From NCBI GenBank assembly GCA_947561715.1, contig OX387198.1, forward strand, positions 1 to 64,000: a DNA stretch of 64,000 nt, given 5' to 3'. A model generated the notes under the pieces. That model was not told the origin of the DNA. It did not search any database and saw only the letters and a program-made list of their open reading frames with translations. Positions 1-10,894 of the stretch are shown one piece after another. This DNA comes from Ascidia mentula (lineage: Eukaryota > Chordata > Ascidiacea > Phlebobranchia > Ascidiidae). The number at the start of each line of letters is the position of its first letter. Within the stretch, counting starts at the first letter, position 1. The position numbers and the translations under genes were made by a program.

Positions 1-3000
1 CTAACCCTAACCCTAACCCTAACCCTAACCCTAACCCTAACCCTAACCCTAACCCTAACCCTAACCCTAACCCTAACCCTAACCCTAACCCTAACCCTAA
101 CCCTAACCCTAACCCTAACCCTAACCCTAACCCTAACCCTAACCCTAACCCTAACCCTAACCCTAACCCTAACCCTAACCCTAACCCTAACCCTAACCCT
201 AACCCTAACCCTAACCCTAACCCTAACCCTAACCCTAACCCTAACCCTAACCCTAACCCTAACCCTAACCCTAACCCTAACCCTAACCCTAACCCTAACC
301 CTAACCCTAACCCTAACCCTAACCCTAACCCTAACCCTAACCCTAACCCTAACCCTAACCCTAACCCTAACCCTAACCCTAACCCTAACCCTAACCCTAA
401 CCCTAACCCTAACCCTAACCCTAACCCTAACCCTAACCCTAACCCTAACCCTAACCCTAACCCTAACCCTAACCCTAACCCTAACCCTAAACCCCTAACC
501 CCTAACCCTAACCCTAACCCTAACCCTAACCCTACTACCCTAACCCTAACCCTAACCCTAACCCTAACCCTAACCCTAACCCTAACCCTAACCCTAACCC
601 TAACCCTAACCCTAACCCTAACCCTAACCCTAACCCTAACCCTAACCCTAACCCTAACCCTAACCCTAACCCTAACCCTAACCCTAACCCTAACCCTAAC
701 CCTAACCCTAACCCTAACCCTAACCCTAACCCTAACCCTAACCCTAACCCTAACCCTAACCCTAACCCTAACCCTAACCCTAACCCTAACCCTAACCCTA
801 ACCCTAACCCTAACCCTAACCCTAACCCTAACCCTAACCCTAACCCTAACCCTAACCCTAACCCTAACCCTAACCCTAACCCTAACCCTAACCCTAACCC
901 TAACCCTAACCCTAACCCTAACCCTAACCCTAACCCTAACCCTAACCCTAACCCTAACCCTAACCCTAACCCTAACCCTAACCCTAACCCTAACCCTAAC
1001 CCTAACCCTAACCCTAACCCTAACCCTAACCCTAACCCTAACCCTAACCCTAACCCTAACCCTAACCCTAACCCTAACCCTAACCCTAACCCTAACCCTA
1101 ACCCTAACCCTAACCCTAACCCTAACCCTAACCCTAACCCTAACCCTAACCCTAACCCTAACCCTAACCCTAACCCTAACCCTAACCCTAACCCTAACCC
1201 TAACCCTAACCCTAACCCTAACCCTAACCCTAACCCTAACCCTAACCCTAACCCTAACCCTAACCCTAACCCTAACCCTAACCCTAACCCTAACCCTAAC
1301 CCTAACCCTAACCCTAACCCTAACCCTAACCCTAACCCTAACCCTAACCCTAACCCTAACCCTAACCCTAACCCTAACCCTAACCCTAACCCTAACCCTA
1401 ACCCTAACCCTAACCCTAACCCTAACCCTAACCCTAACCCTAACCCTAACCCTAACCCTAACCCTAACCCTAACCCTAACCCTAACCCTAACCCTAACCC
1501 TAACCCTAACCCTAACCCTAACCCTAACCCTAACCCTAACCCTAACCCTAACCCTAACCCTAACCCTAACCCTAACCCTAACCCTAACCCTAACCCTAAC
1601 CCTAACCCTAACCCTAACCCTAACCCTAACCCTAACCCTAACCCTAACCCTAACCCTAACCCTAACCCTAACCCTAACCCTAACCCTAACCCTAACCCTA
1701 ACCCTAACCCTAACCCTAACCCTAACCCTAACCCTAACCCTAACCCTAACCCTAACCCTAACCCTAACCCTAACCCTAACCCTAACCCTAACCCTAACCC
1801 TAACCCTAACCCTAACCCTAACCCTAACCCTAACCCTAACCCTAACCCTAACCCTAACCCTAACCCTAACCCTAACCCTAACCCTAACCCTAACCCTAAC
1901 CCTAACCCTAACCCTAACCCTAACCCTAACCCTAACCCTAACCCTAACCCTAACCCTAACCCTAACCCTAACCCTAACCCTAACCCTAACCCTAACCCTA
2001 ACCCTAACCCTAACCCTAACCCTAACCCTAACCCTAACCCTAACCCTAACCCTAACCCTAACCCTAACCCTAACCCTAACCCTAACCCTAACCCTAACCC
2101 TAACCCTAACCCTAACCCTAACCCTAACCCTAACCCTAACCCTAACCCTAACCCTAACCCTAACCCTAACCCTAACCCTAACCCTAACCCTAACCCTAAC
2201 CCTAACCCTAACCCTAACCCTAACCCTAACCCTAACCCTAACCCTAACCCTAACCCTAACCCTAACCCTAACCCTAACCCTAACCCTAACCCTAACCCTA
2301 ACCCTAACCCTAACCCTAACCCTAACCCTAACCCTAACCCTAACCCTAACCCTAACCCTAACCCTAACCCTAACCCTAACCCTAACCCTAACCCTAACCC
2401 TAACCCTAACCCTAACCCTAACCCTAACCCTAACCCTAACCCTAACCCTAACCCTAACCCTAACCCTAACCCTAACCCTAACCCTAACCCTAACCCTAAC
2501 CCTAACCCTAACCCTAACCCTAACCCTAACCCTAACCCTAACCCTAACCCTAACCCTAACCCTAACCCTAACCCTAACCCTAACCCTAACCCTAACCCTA
2601 ACCCTAACCCTAACCCTAACCCTAACCCTAACCCTAACCCTAACCCTAACCCTAACCCTAACCCTAACCCTAACCCTAACCCTAACCCTAACCCTAACCC
2701 TAACCCTAACCCTAACCCTAACCCTAACCCTAACCCTAACCCTAACCCTAACCCTAACCCTAACCCTAACCCTAACCCTAACCCTAACCCTAACCCTAAC
2801 CCTAACCCTAACCCTAACCCTAACCCTAACCCTAACCCTAACCCTAACCCTAACCCTAACCCTAACCCTAACCCTAACCCTAACCCTAACCCTAACCCTA
2901 ACCCTAACCCTAACCCTAACCCTAACCCTAACCCTAACCCTAACCCTAACCCTAACCCTAACCCTAACCCTAACCCTAACCCTAACCCTAACCCTAACCC

Positions 3001-3462
3001 TAACCCTAACCCTAACCCTAACCCTAACCCTAACCCTAACCCTAACCCTAACCCTAACCCTAACCCTAACCCTAACCCTAACCCTAACCCTAACCCTAAC
3101 CCTAACCCTAACCCTAACCCTAACCCTAACCCTAACCCTAACCCTAACCCTAACCCTAACCCTAACCCTAACCCTAACCCTAACCCTAACCCTAACCCTA
3201 ACCCTAACCCTAACCCTAACCCTAACCCTAACCCTAACCCTAACCCTAACCCTAACCCTAACCCTAACCCTAACCCTAACCCTAACCCTAACCCTAACCC
3301 TAACCCTAACCCTAACCCTAACCCTAACCCTAACCCTAACCCTAACCCTAACCCTAACCCTAACCCTAACCCTAACCCTAACCCTAACCCTAACCCTAAC
3401 CCTAACCCTAACCCTAACCCTAACCCTAACCCTAACCCTAACCCTAACCCTAACCCTAACCC
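1..3462. repeat. Telomere, CCCTAA repeats (left chromosome end)
   Basis: The tract is made almost only of CCCTAA units, about 575 of them, so the G-rich TTAGGG strand points outward to the left. This is the standard animal telomere repeat and marks a true chromosome end. The array is perfect except for one cluster of variant units at about 488-538 (CCCTAAA, CCCCTAA twice, and a CCCTACTA-like unit). On the chromosome-internal side it ends abruptly in CCCTCACCCTCCG at about 3457-3470 instead of fading through a long zone of variants. The length is what the assembly shows and may not equal the length in living cells. Confidence 0.98.
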
Positions 3463-3607
3463 TCACCCTCCGTATCAAAATTTTGTTTATGCTAACTTGG
3501 CGTTTCAAAAATTTTTCTTACCTGCTGTATCAAAGTTGCATGCCAACTCACACGGCGTTTCAAAAATGTAATACTGTTTACCCGGCGGAACAAAGTTGTC
3601 TACTTAA
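3463..3607 (+). repeat. Degenerate telomere-adjacent ~25-31 bp repeat
   Basis: Directly after the telomere there are about five diverged units. Each begins near GGCGTTTCAAA or a variant (CTCCGTATCAAA, GCTGTATCAAAG, GGCGGAACAAAG) and ends in a TTACC or AACT-like stretch. A further diverged copy (GATGTTTCAAAAATTTG, then TTACCCG) sits near 7747-7777. This looks like an eroded subtelomeric satellite. No coding potential is seen here, and the family is not one I can name. Confidence 0.5.
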
Positions 3608-5869
3608 CTCTAATTCAACTTGCTTTCATCCAGGACACGATGACACTCTCGTGATCCCAACGTTTTTCCAAACTCTACAGATAGGATTTAAATTTAGCAA
3701 GGACAAGCAGAGCACGGGGATAAGCAATTTCAACCCTAACCCTATCATCCTGACAAAATATTGTGAACTACATACAACAAAAAGTGGTAAAGCAAATATA
3801 ACAACTGTTGTCTACTGGAGAGATTTTTAGAACAAAATTTACCTCTACACCATTTTGTTAAGAGAATTTTTTTATGAGATAGATTTTAAGGTTAATGTGT
3901 GGCCTGGAAACCCTTCAAGTTTGTTAATGTTAACTTCCAAATAAGCACTGTACTGCCCATAACAATTTAGTCACTTATTACTTATAGTACTATGAAGAAA
4001 ATTTTTATAATTGGCAAATACTTGAAGAATGGAGGCCTAATGGTTTTTATTTTACCGGTGGCATACAAAAGGCACCAAGGTGGTACGCAAGAGCATTTGC
4101 CTAAAATGTTTTGCGCAGGAAAACTTACCTATACAATAAAATTTGAAATTATTTAGAATCATACATTTAATGGTTTGAAGGTGGTTTTTCACTTATTTTG
4201 CCATAATTGTTTGTCGATGAAATGCAGGTGGTTCGCCATAACTGTGCAGGACTTTTTTGTGGCATGTGATATAATTGGTTGGGAACCACCTATCTATAGC
4301 AACTAAACCAATATAGAACCTAAGAATAAAAAGGCTGGCCCATACTGTAAAAAGCTTTGACACATTTTAGTTATTGCAATCGTTTTATGATAAAAGTTGT
4401 AAACATTATTAAAACTGATGACAGCTTATAGCCAAAACATTTGAAATCAAATCTGAAAATGCTTATTGCTAAATACTGCTCTTCTGGCAAACTTTATTTT
4501 TATCGATGTCTCGGCTGTTATGCAGCAGTCTTCATCAGGAGATATAAAATGTAAATTAAGCAATGTGGACAATGTTGTGGCACATAAACAAACAAAGTTT
4601 GCCAGAAGAGCAGTTTTCAGCAATAAAATATGCCTGGCAGCGTCAGTAACAATTTACTGGAAATGTTATATCCCAAATCTTACAAACTACACAATTATGT
4701 GACATTTTATATTCATAGTTTGCATAATAACTGTTTGATGTATATTGTTATTGCTATACATGTAGTAGCCCATCAATGCAGAGAACAGCTTAAACATGAA
4801 ATTTTCCCACATTATTTACGTGCTTAATGTTTACTACACTGACCTCACACAAAAACATTCCCTTTTAAGAATTACAGGTGACGATATGTTGTTTTAACAT
4901 TTACGAATGGAAAAATCAACAACAGAAAACAGCGGTGATTCAAAACATTTTTTTTTCATATTGCTAATAAATATAAAAATAAATGTATTGATGTCATTTA
5001 TTCTGTAGATCCTTTTCTGCTAAATGTAAATAAGATGGGGGAATCACCAAGTTTGAAAATGAGGTAATATTTTCCAAACCAATGTACGAAATTGATTGAA
5101 GATTTGCCACAAAAAGCAAAGGCCTTTTTCAAAACCTAATAGTTTTAGGTTCAAACGTGCAGGTAAAAACTAAAAAAAATATGTTTTTTCCATCTTACCT
5201 GAGACTACCATGTATTAAAATGTAAAATATCAGGAAAGCCATAACTGACAATAAATGTACTTATAAAGATAGGTTTGTTAACTTTGTTTACGTTTGCCTG
5301 CCTACGGTTTACAACTTAACATAAATTTTCACTTACACTGGGATTTCTCTAGGCGCCAAATTATCGAATGTTAATTGGTTGTGACGTCACGATTTAATCA
5401 AGCGTGTTCAACTGCAAACTATGTTAACTGTTGTTTCAAGTTGCGTTTATATTTATTGTGGATAAAGCAATGACTAATGTTTACTAAACTTTTTGACTAC
5501 TCTTTTCTGCGATGTTTGAAAATGACGAAAAGTGTGTAGGCACTGTGAAACTTTACATAGTGTCAAGTCTACCAAGCCAATTTATCTTTAATTCTCTCCA
5601 CATACTTGCACAGTGTAATCATTGGGATTAATCATCTCCCAACTTGAAAAGAAACTACAATGATCTGTGGCTGAAACTGCGCGAAAACTCCATCCACAGA
5701 TTCTCGGATTTCCAGTTGGATTTCCATTGAAGGAGGGATGTTTGTGTTTTATACCCCGAGTATAAATCTTAAACCCATGAGTGCCACCAAGCGATAGTCA
5801 CTGTTTCTTATTCATTTGTTATTACACGGTCTGCAGTCGTGCAGTGTGACGTGTGATGGTGCTTCAGGC
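3608..5869. other. Subtelomeric region without a recognisable gene
   Basis: AT-rich sequence with only short open frames that lack splice or codon support. A small interstitial telomere-like piece (two CCCTAA-type units) lies near 3733-3744. The one structured element I can see is the inverted repeat at 4418-4680, listed separately. I found no tRNA or rRNA gene. Confidence 0.5.
4418..4680 (-). repeat. Fold-back repeat with a hammerhead-like module (copy 1)
   Basis: An arm near 4468-4500 (CTGCTCTTCTGGCAAACTTT) recurs as its reverse complement near 4590-4612. Between them, on the minus strand at about 4538-4505, lies CTGATGA followed by a hairpin-forming stretch and a degenerate GAGA in place of GAAA. 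A plus-strand CTGATGA is at about 4419. The minus-strand module and the ending CCTGGCAGC(A/G)TCAGTA also occur at 58,289-58,490, which shows that this is a dispersed family. It resembles the terminal regions of Penelope-like elements. The exact ends are not clear. Confidence 0.5.
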
Positions 5870-5989
5870 AGCTCAGTTAAATGTGGTGCCGAACGCCACA
5901 AATTAGACCACCTGCCCAAATACTGCTGAGTTCGGCTGCAGGCAAACGCTGTGGAAAGTAATTAATAATTCCACCGAATGCACGTAGCC

Positions 5990-6357
5990 TGCATGTAAAT
6001 ATATATGTACTCTGTTACTCGCACAGGGCAATATCATGTTTTAAAACAAAGGCTAGAAATTTACTATAGCAGCATCCTCAAACTAAAAATAAGATTTCCA
6101 CCAGATGGAACCAACATCGACAAATATGGAGAACTTTTAACACCAGGGCCACGGGTGACAAAAGTGCATTACTCCGCCATTACGAAGTACACCACCATCA
6201 ACAATTCAGCGAAAGACCAAAGCTAGCTGAATGCTACTCTGTGGTGTTTTTACAACATCCGCCCATGGACCAATTGGGCATATACGAGGACAAATGGCAC
6301 AAACACTTAAACGCAAAAATCAACATTCAAAAATTAATTTTACCGTCAGTTACGTGA
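5990..6357 (+). pseudogene. Decayed Penelope-like element, C-terminal GIY-YIG part
   Basis: From 6082 to the stop at 6355-6357 the plus strand encodes, in one frame, a protein tail that aligns with the end of the intact Penelope-like element at 37.9-41.4 kb. The shared blocks are KNKISTRWNQHR here against KNRFSTRWNMHR there, CYSVVFLQHP against CYSVTFVHKP, and LGIYEDKWHKH against LDIYEDMWLHR. Upstream, an in-frame TAG at 6067-6069 and a poorly preserved GIY-YIG motif (around YVLCYSHR) show that the copy is broken. The tail is only moderately similar to the intact element, so it belongs to a different and probably older subfamily. The reverse transcriptase part is absent or too diverged to see. 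Confidence 0.75.
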
Positions 6358-6570
6358 GCCCCGCCCATTTTATTTCTTTATTAGAATCTTTTTATCGTTG
6401 TTTCACCTGATTAACCAATGTATTCCTGTGGTGATAAAAAAAGTAGGTCACTTGTAACATCTGATCAGAGCGTCGTCCAGTATATTAGCACCAGAGGTTT
6501 CTACTGTTCGGCCAGTTTTATTGTTTTATCATTTTTAGCATCTACCTATGTCCTTTATTTTGTTTGTTTG

Positions 6571-6725
6571 TAGAACTGATGATGCTGTAATAAAAAGCGA
6601 AACATGTATTCTAAAACCAGAAGCGTGGGCACAAAGTTGTTCTAGTAACATTTAAAATTGGATTGAAGGTTAACTTGTGTCACGTGAAAGTGCTGCTGGT
6701 TAGGTAGATTTCATGTAGTAAAACA
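6571..6725 (+). repeat. Terminal module of the decayed Penelope-like element
   Basis: CTGATGA at 6577-6583 is followed by a weak GCT/AGC hairpin and GAAAC at 6599-6603. This lies about 220 bp downstream of the decayed ORF, where a Penelope-like terminal repeat is expected. The segment 6571-6725 is shared with the fold-back at 58,716-58,894: the stretch around the module matches in the same orientation, and 6637-6720 matches the left arm there in reverse complement. This is a hammerhead-like signature but not a perfect ribozyme, because one unpaired base separates CTGATGA from the stem. Confidence 0.55.
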
Positions 6726-8489
6726 ATTTATTGCCAGCATCCTCACTTGTTCTAGCTACGAGCCGCCACTGGTGTTGGCAATAATTTAGAAATTCTGCTT
6801 TACCAAATGTTTGCAACACACGCCTTCCCTTCGAGCTCCCTGGTGCAACTAATGGCGCAACACACTGAAATGCGGGCAAGGCGGGAATAAAAGAAGAACT
6901 GATAAGCCATCGGTCAAACCCTTTTTGTTAAGAACGTCGTTAGTAGAATTAACCAGGTCATTGTCTTGTCCAGTAGTTTCTATAGCAAGTCTTGATGTCC
7001 CCCCTCTTTCCACATCACCATGACCGTAAAACATATTTCCATACAGAGGAAGAACGACCATTGCAGTTTCCTCGTCACTATTACACTGGCACGCAAACAA
7101 ACATTTATAAATTAGTGCAGATTTGTATGAAAGGATTGCTGGCACTTTGAACGTAACGTGCCTCCAGTGTAATTACACCCTTGATGTTCCTGCCTGCGCA
7201 TTGTTGTATTTTCCAGCTGTTCAGTGAGCAAGCTTTAAGCATGGAAGATTTAACAGCTGATCCAAATGCAGTCAAAGTGTTCAAATTGTGACGGACGACC
7301 TTGCTTCATTGAAAGACTTCAAATCCGGATTAACAAACCACGTGCTATACAGAGCTTATTCTCCTCTGACCCGTATGTGGTGGAATATAATGGTTATGAC
7401 TTCATCGTAACCGCGTCAAAGTCCGGTGTCTGCTGGTCAGTAGACAAACGGCGCAAGTGTGCATGAATAATTCCGTGCTTTAAAACTTATAAACCCGAAC
7501 CTCAAAGTTTAAATAATACAAATTCTTGCTTTGACTCAGCTTGTAGAGTTTCTCAAACTGTGCGCCGTGAAGGGGGCTGCGGTGTTCCACGAAAAGTTTA
7601 ATTTCGTCATAGGCCACCATTGTCGTCCATTACAGCACTAGTTACGAGCGAACAACGTTCAGAACCAAAAGCATCCCTGAATTAAATCAATACGTTCACC
7701 AAACCAGGGCCACCTGTTGTTTCCTTTTCACCTTCACACTCTCACACGATGTTTCAAAAATTTGTTTTCGCTTACCCGTAACAAATTTCCAACCGTTCAA
7801 AGCTGCCTTCATCACGTTCATTTTTCCTATCAATCAATTGGGATCATTGCAGGATATCTGGAAGACCTGTATCTTTAGAAGATTTTTCACGCGTGTTACA
7901 GAAATCTTAGACAAAATTTTAAAATGTTTGAATTGCAGACTAGTTTTCCTGGACAACCATCAGCCTTAACCGAAGTGAAAAAATATTCATATTTTTCGAT
8001 AAAAGTTAAATCCGATCAATCAACTTCCATAGAAGGTTGCAACAAAGCTTTGAACATAACCTATCCTGTTTTCATTTTGGTTTCCTTGTTCCATCTTAGG
8101 CCACTTATCCAACGTCCTCGGAATGCGCAATATATTATTGAGAAAATGGCAAATTTTCACAAACATAAACTTTTCCCCAACCCGAATTTTTGACTTTAAT
8201 GAACGCCACAGACCAACAAACCGTGGATTTTAGCGAATACAGTTGCCTGCAATGGGGCCAGGCTCGAAACAAGCCCTACCAAGTCTTAATATTGTGGGGT
8301 CCGACACTGATTTAGAAAATGTTCGGCGCATATTAATTGCCTTCACTTTACTTATAGGAGCCTTGGATGCATCGACAGCAGAAGTCGTGCAACAACTGCC
8401 TGCTCATGGGATCCACGTTTGGAATGTTCACATACTTGTGATTTTATGATTGTTCGTCTCTCTGGGATTTTTGCGATTAGAATTGGAAT
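6726..8489. other. Subtelomeric region without a recognisable gene
   Basis: Several ATG-started frames occur: 7241-7291, 7266-7466 (66 codons, cysteine-containing), 7924-8193 (89 codons, one hydrophobic stretch) and 8252-8449. None has recognisable domains, convincing flanking splice sites or family similarity. A diverged copy of the telomere-adjacent repeat lies near 7747-7777. No function is proposed. Confidence 0.4.
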
Positions 8490-8887
8490 ATTTTCAATTA
8501 AGATTCCCTTAAAACTATACAGTGGATAATATCATCAGCAACGCCAATTATTCTTGAACGATACTGGTAATAATCTTTGGTAACATTTCTGGGTTATTCA
8601 TTTTATGCAAACTTCCAAGACTTTTCAATTGAGATTTCCTTAAAACTACAGTGGATAATATCATCAGCAACGCCAATTATTCTTGAACGATACTGGTAAT
8701 GATCTTTGGTAACATTTCTGGGTTATTCATTTCATGCAAACTTCCAAGACTTTTCAATTGAGATTTCCTTAAAACTACAGTGGATAATATCATCAGCAAC
8801 GCCAATTATTCTTGAACGATACTGGTAATATTCTTTGGTAACATTTCTGGGTTATTCATTTCATGCAAACTTCCAAAACTTTTCAAT
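8490..8887 (+). repeat. Tandem repeat, about 129 bp x 3
   Basis: Three consecutive near-identical copies begin at 8490, 8621 and 8750 with TTTTCAATT(A/G)AGATT. Copies 2 and 3 differ at only a few bases, while copy 1 differs more. The array ends at TTTTCAATG near 8887. It is non-coding and of a type common near chromosome ends. Confidence 0.9.
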
Positions 8888-9046
8888 GCTTTAACATAGG
8901 ATGCAAGGCTTATACAGAATAGCGCCGCAACGCATCAGCCTAATACATATACTTTTGGGAATTAACGCTAGGCGGGGATCAAAATTGAGGTAATCTGCAG
9001 GATTTCCAGCAAAATAACGGTACCTTAACATTCGGAAGACTTGTCG

Positions 9047-9795
9047 CTACATTAGACTTTGGTCAGAAGCAGAATTCTGCTGCGATTGTCCATGTACTGG
9101 CTGATAGTTGGTGAACGGTTGTTGAGAGGTTGATGGCATTTGTGATCGCTCGGGCACAGTCGCATGTGGAGGAAAAAGCATTTTATCATAAGCCAACTGA
9201 TTAATTTCATAAGCCAAACATCCAGGCAAAACCTGTTAAGTTATTGACAATGCACGGCCGACAATCCAATGCGTTATAAAGCATGCGTGCGACTGCATGA
9301 ATTATCATTCACGGCCATACGAGGCCGTACGGACTCCGGTTGTGCACCCCTGGTCTAGACAGAGCACGGGTATTTGGACAACCATTATTTGGTTATTTAC
9401 CTCTACGTTGCATCCGGAGGCTTTATTAAAAACTATGTAACTGCAACTTGATCAGTTGGACTGCGGTTTGCTGCTAAATTGCCGCTATCTATACTCGTAC
9501 GTACTTTTCCATCTGTTTATATGATCGGTTTAGTAAGCGTGAGGTTATCTGTAATTTAAATACGTCATCACAAGACGTGACACGCAATCGGCGACACAAA
9601 TAACACTTACCAGCAGTACAGCCTCATCGCAGCAACATTTTCCCTGGAAGTTTTGGTATTTAAAGCGAGAAAACAATTAAGGCCGCGAAACTGAACATTG
9701 CGCAACGCTCCGATTATTTCCTTGCATTCGAAACGAAAAGTTGTAATTTTGTCCAATTTGTCACAAATGTTGATATTATATTTATCTATGTCCAT
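9047..9795 (-). CDS. Possible two-exon small gene, unknown product
   Basis: The downstream exon (9047-9232) follows a fair acceptor (AACTTAACAG). In phase 0 it encodes about 61 residues rich in Pro, Gln and Ser (for example FPPHATVPERSQ, SQQPFTNYQPVHGQ) and ends in TAG. This looks like the cytoplasmic tail or disordered end of a real protein. An upstream ATG exon (9795 down to 9611, beginning MDIDKYNINICDKLDK) ends in a strong donor, CTG|GTAAGTG. Its phase, however, leads into a different frame of the downstream exon, which is also open and very hydrophobic. Either the two exons belong to different transcripts or another exon is missing. No family is recognised. Confidence 0.25.
9233..9600. 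other. Putative intron or intergenic stretch
   Basis: Unique-looking sequence without a recognisable feature. It holds a short palindromic patch around CACGGCCATACGAGGCCGTACGG at about 9311-9333. If the 9.0-9.8 kb gene is real, this is its intron. Confidence 0.35.
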
Positions 9796-10177
9796 TTAAT
9801 ATTTCTATGTAAGGCCGAAAGGTTTGTCTCCAACTGCTGGGCCTGCGGTTATTTTTGTTCCATTTACTCTACACCCGCCTATGTTTCCGTCGCACAGAAT
9901 TTGTTTTCACGCTTGCGTCATCGTTTCCACCGTGTTCCATGCATGCAGTGTGGTTGGTGACGTCATTTTTCTTGTTGAGTTGCTTCTGTTCAGTGGAGTT
10001 ATTTCGATGTCATTGCCAGAAAGAGTTTAAATGGCTTAAATTTTAACCTTTGTACCACAAGAAGCACGTACTGTTTAAAATTTGTACTACATTGATTGAT
10101 ATTCCCTGTTACGTAACTAAACTTCATTGTTTCTGTTTCACACAATGGCAGTTGCGGGAAGTGATGATACCTTAATG

Positions 10178-10499
10178 CAGTATTTTTCAGCCTTTTTGAG
10201 CCACGGAACACTATTTTTATCAAAATAATCTTGAGGAACACCAAATTGTTGGAAGTACTGCGCGGCATTAACCAGCAACAGGCTCGCGCAATTACATTCT
10301 CATTATTACAAAACGAGTCTTATTGTTTCACAACAATGGAACATTCAAACTGGTGATAATGGATGATTACTTTAATAAAAAAGCGATTTTCGACCCGTGT
10401 TCCCCGGAACATCAGTCAAACTAATAAATTTCTTGCAGAACACCTGAGGATCTTTCACAGAGCACTGGTGTTCCGCGGAACACCGGTTGAAAATCACTG
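10178..10499. mobile_element. hAT-like MITE, 322 bp
   Basis: The ends are imperfect inverted repeats: CAGTATTTTTCAGCC at the left and the reverse complement of GGTTGAAAATCACTG at the right. Both begin with CAG, as hAT elements do. Flanking 8-mers CCTTAATG and CCTTATGG resemble a diverged 8-bp target duplication. The inside has no transposase frame. Classification to hAT rests on terminal motif and duplication length only. Confidence 0.55.
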
Positions 10500-10894
10500 C
10501 CTTATGGACCAAATAAAATTTCTGTGTAAACATCAACTGAGCTATCTGCATGATCGTTGTTTCGACCTGCTGGCATAGAAATATAACTTGCGATACCGAT
10601 CGACAGCCTGTCAGGGTACCTTGGTACCAACAGATCCAAATGTGTTTCACCGGTTTGTCCGATTACTAGTTTTATTTGGTTTTTGTGTTTCATTTGCCAA
10701 ACCCTAACGGAATTTCGAACCGAATCCGGATTAACCAAAGTATTTCAATTAGTTAACAGTATAAGAGTCAACAAAATCTTCAACAAGATTCCACACTACT
10801 GTGGAGGATTGCGATCGAATTGATATATTTTGGAGTAAAGGCAAAATAATACTTCCAGAAATCATGTAAGTGAAATGCAATGTTTGATCTATTT
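10500..10894. other. Downstream flank of arginase
   Basis: No gene is recognised. On the minus strand an AATAAA hexamer (plus-strand TTTATT near 10,672) lies about 220 bp beyond the arginase stop codon and could serve as its poly(A) signal. Confidence 0.35.

Noticed and set aside
3483-3830. 115-codon open frame just after the telomere
   Set aside because: It starts with TTG, spans decayed repeats and has no domain or splice support.
7266-7466. 66-codon ATG frame with several cysteines
   Set aside because: No zinc-finger spacing, splice signals or family similarity. An overlapping ATG frame at 7241 is equally likely.
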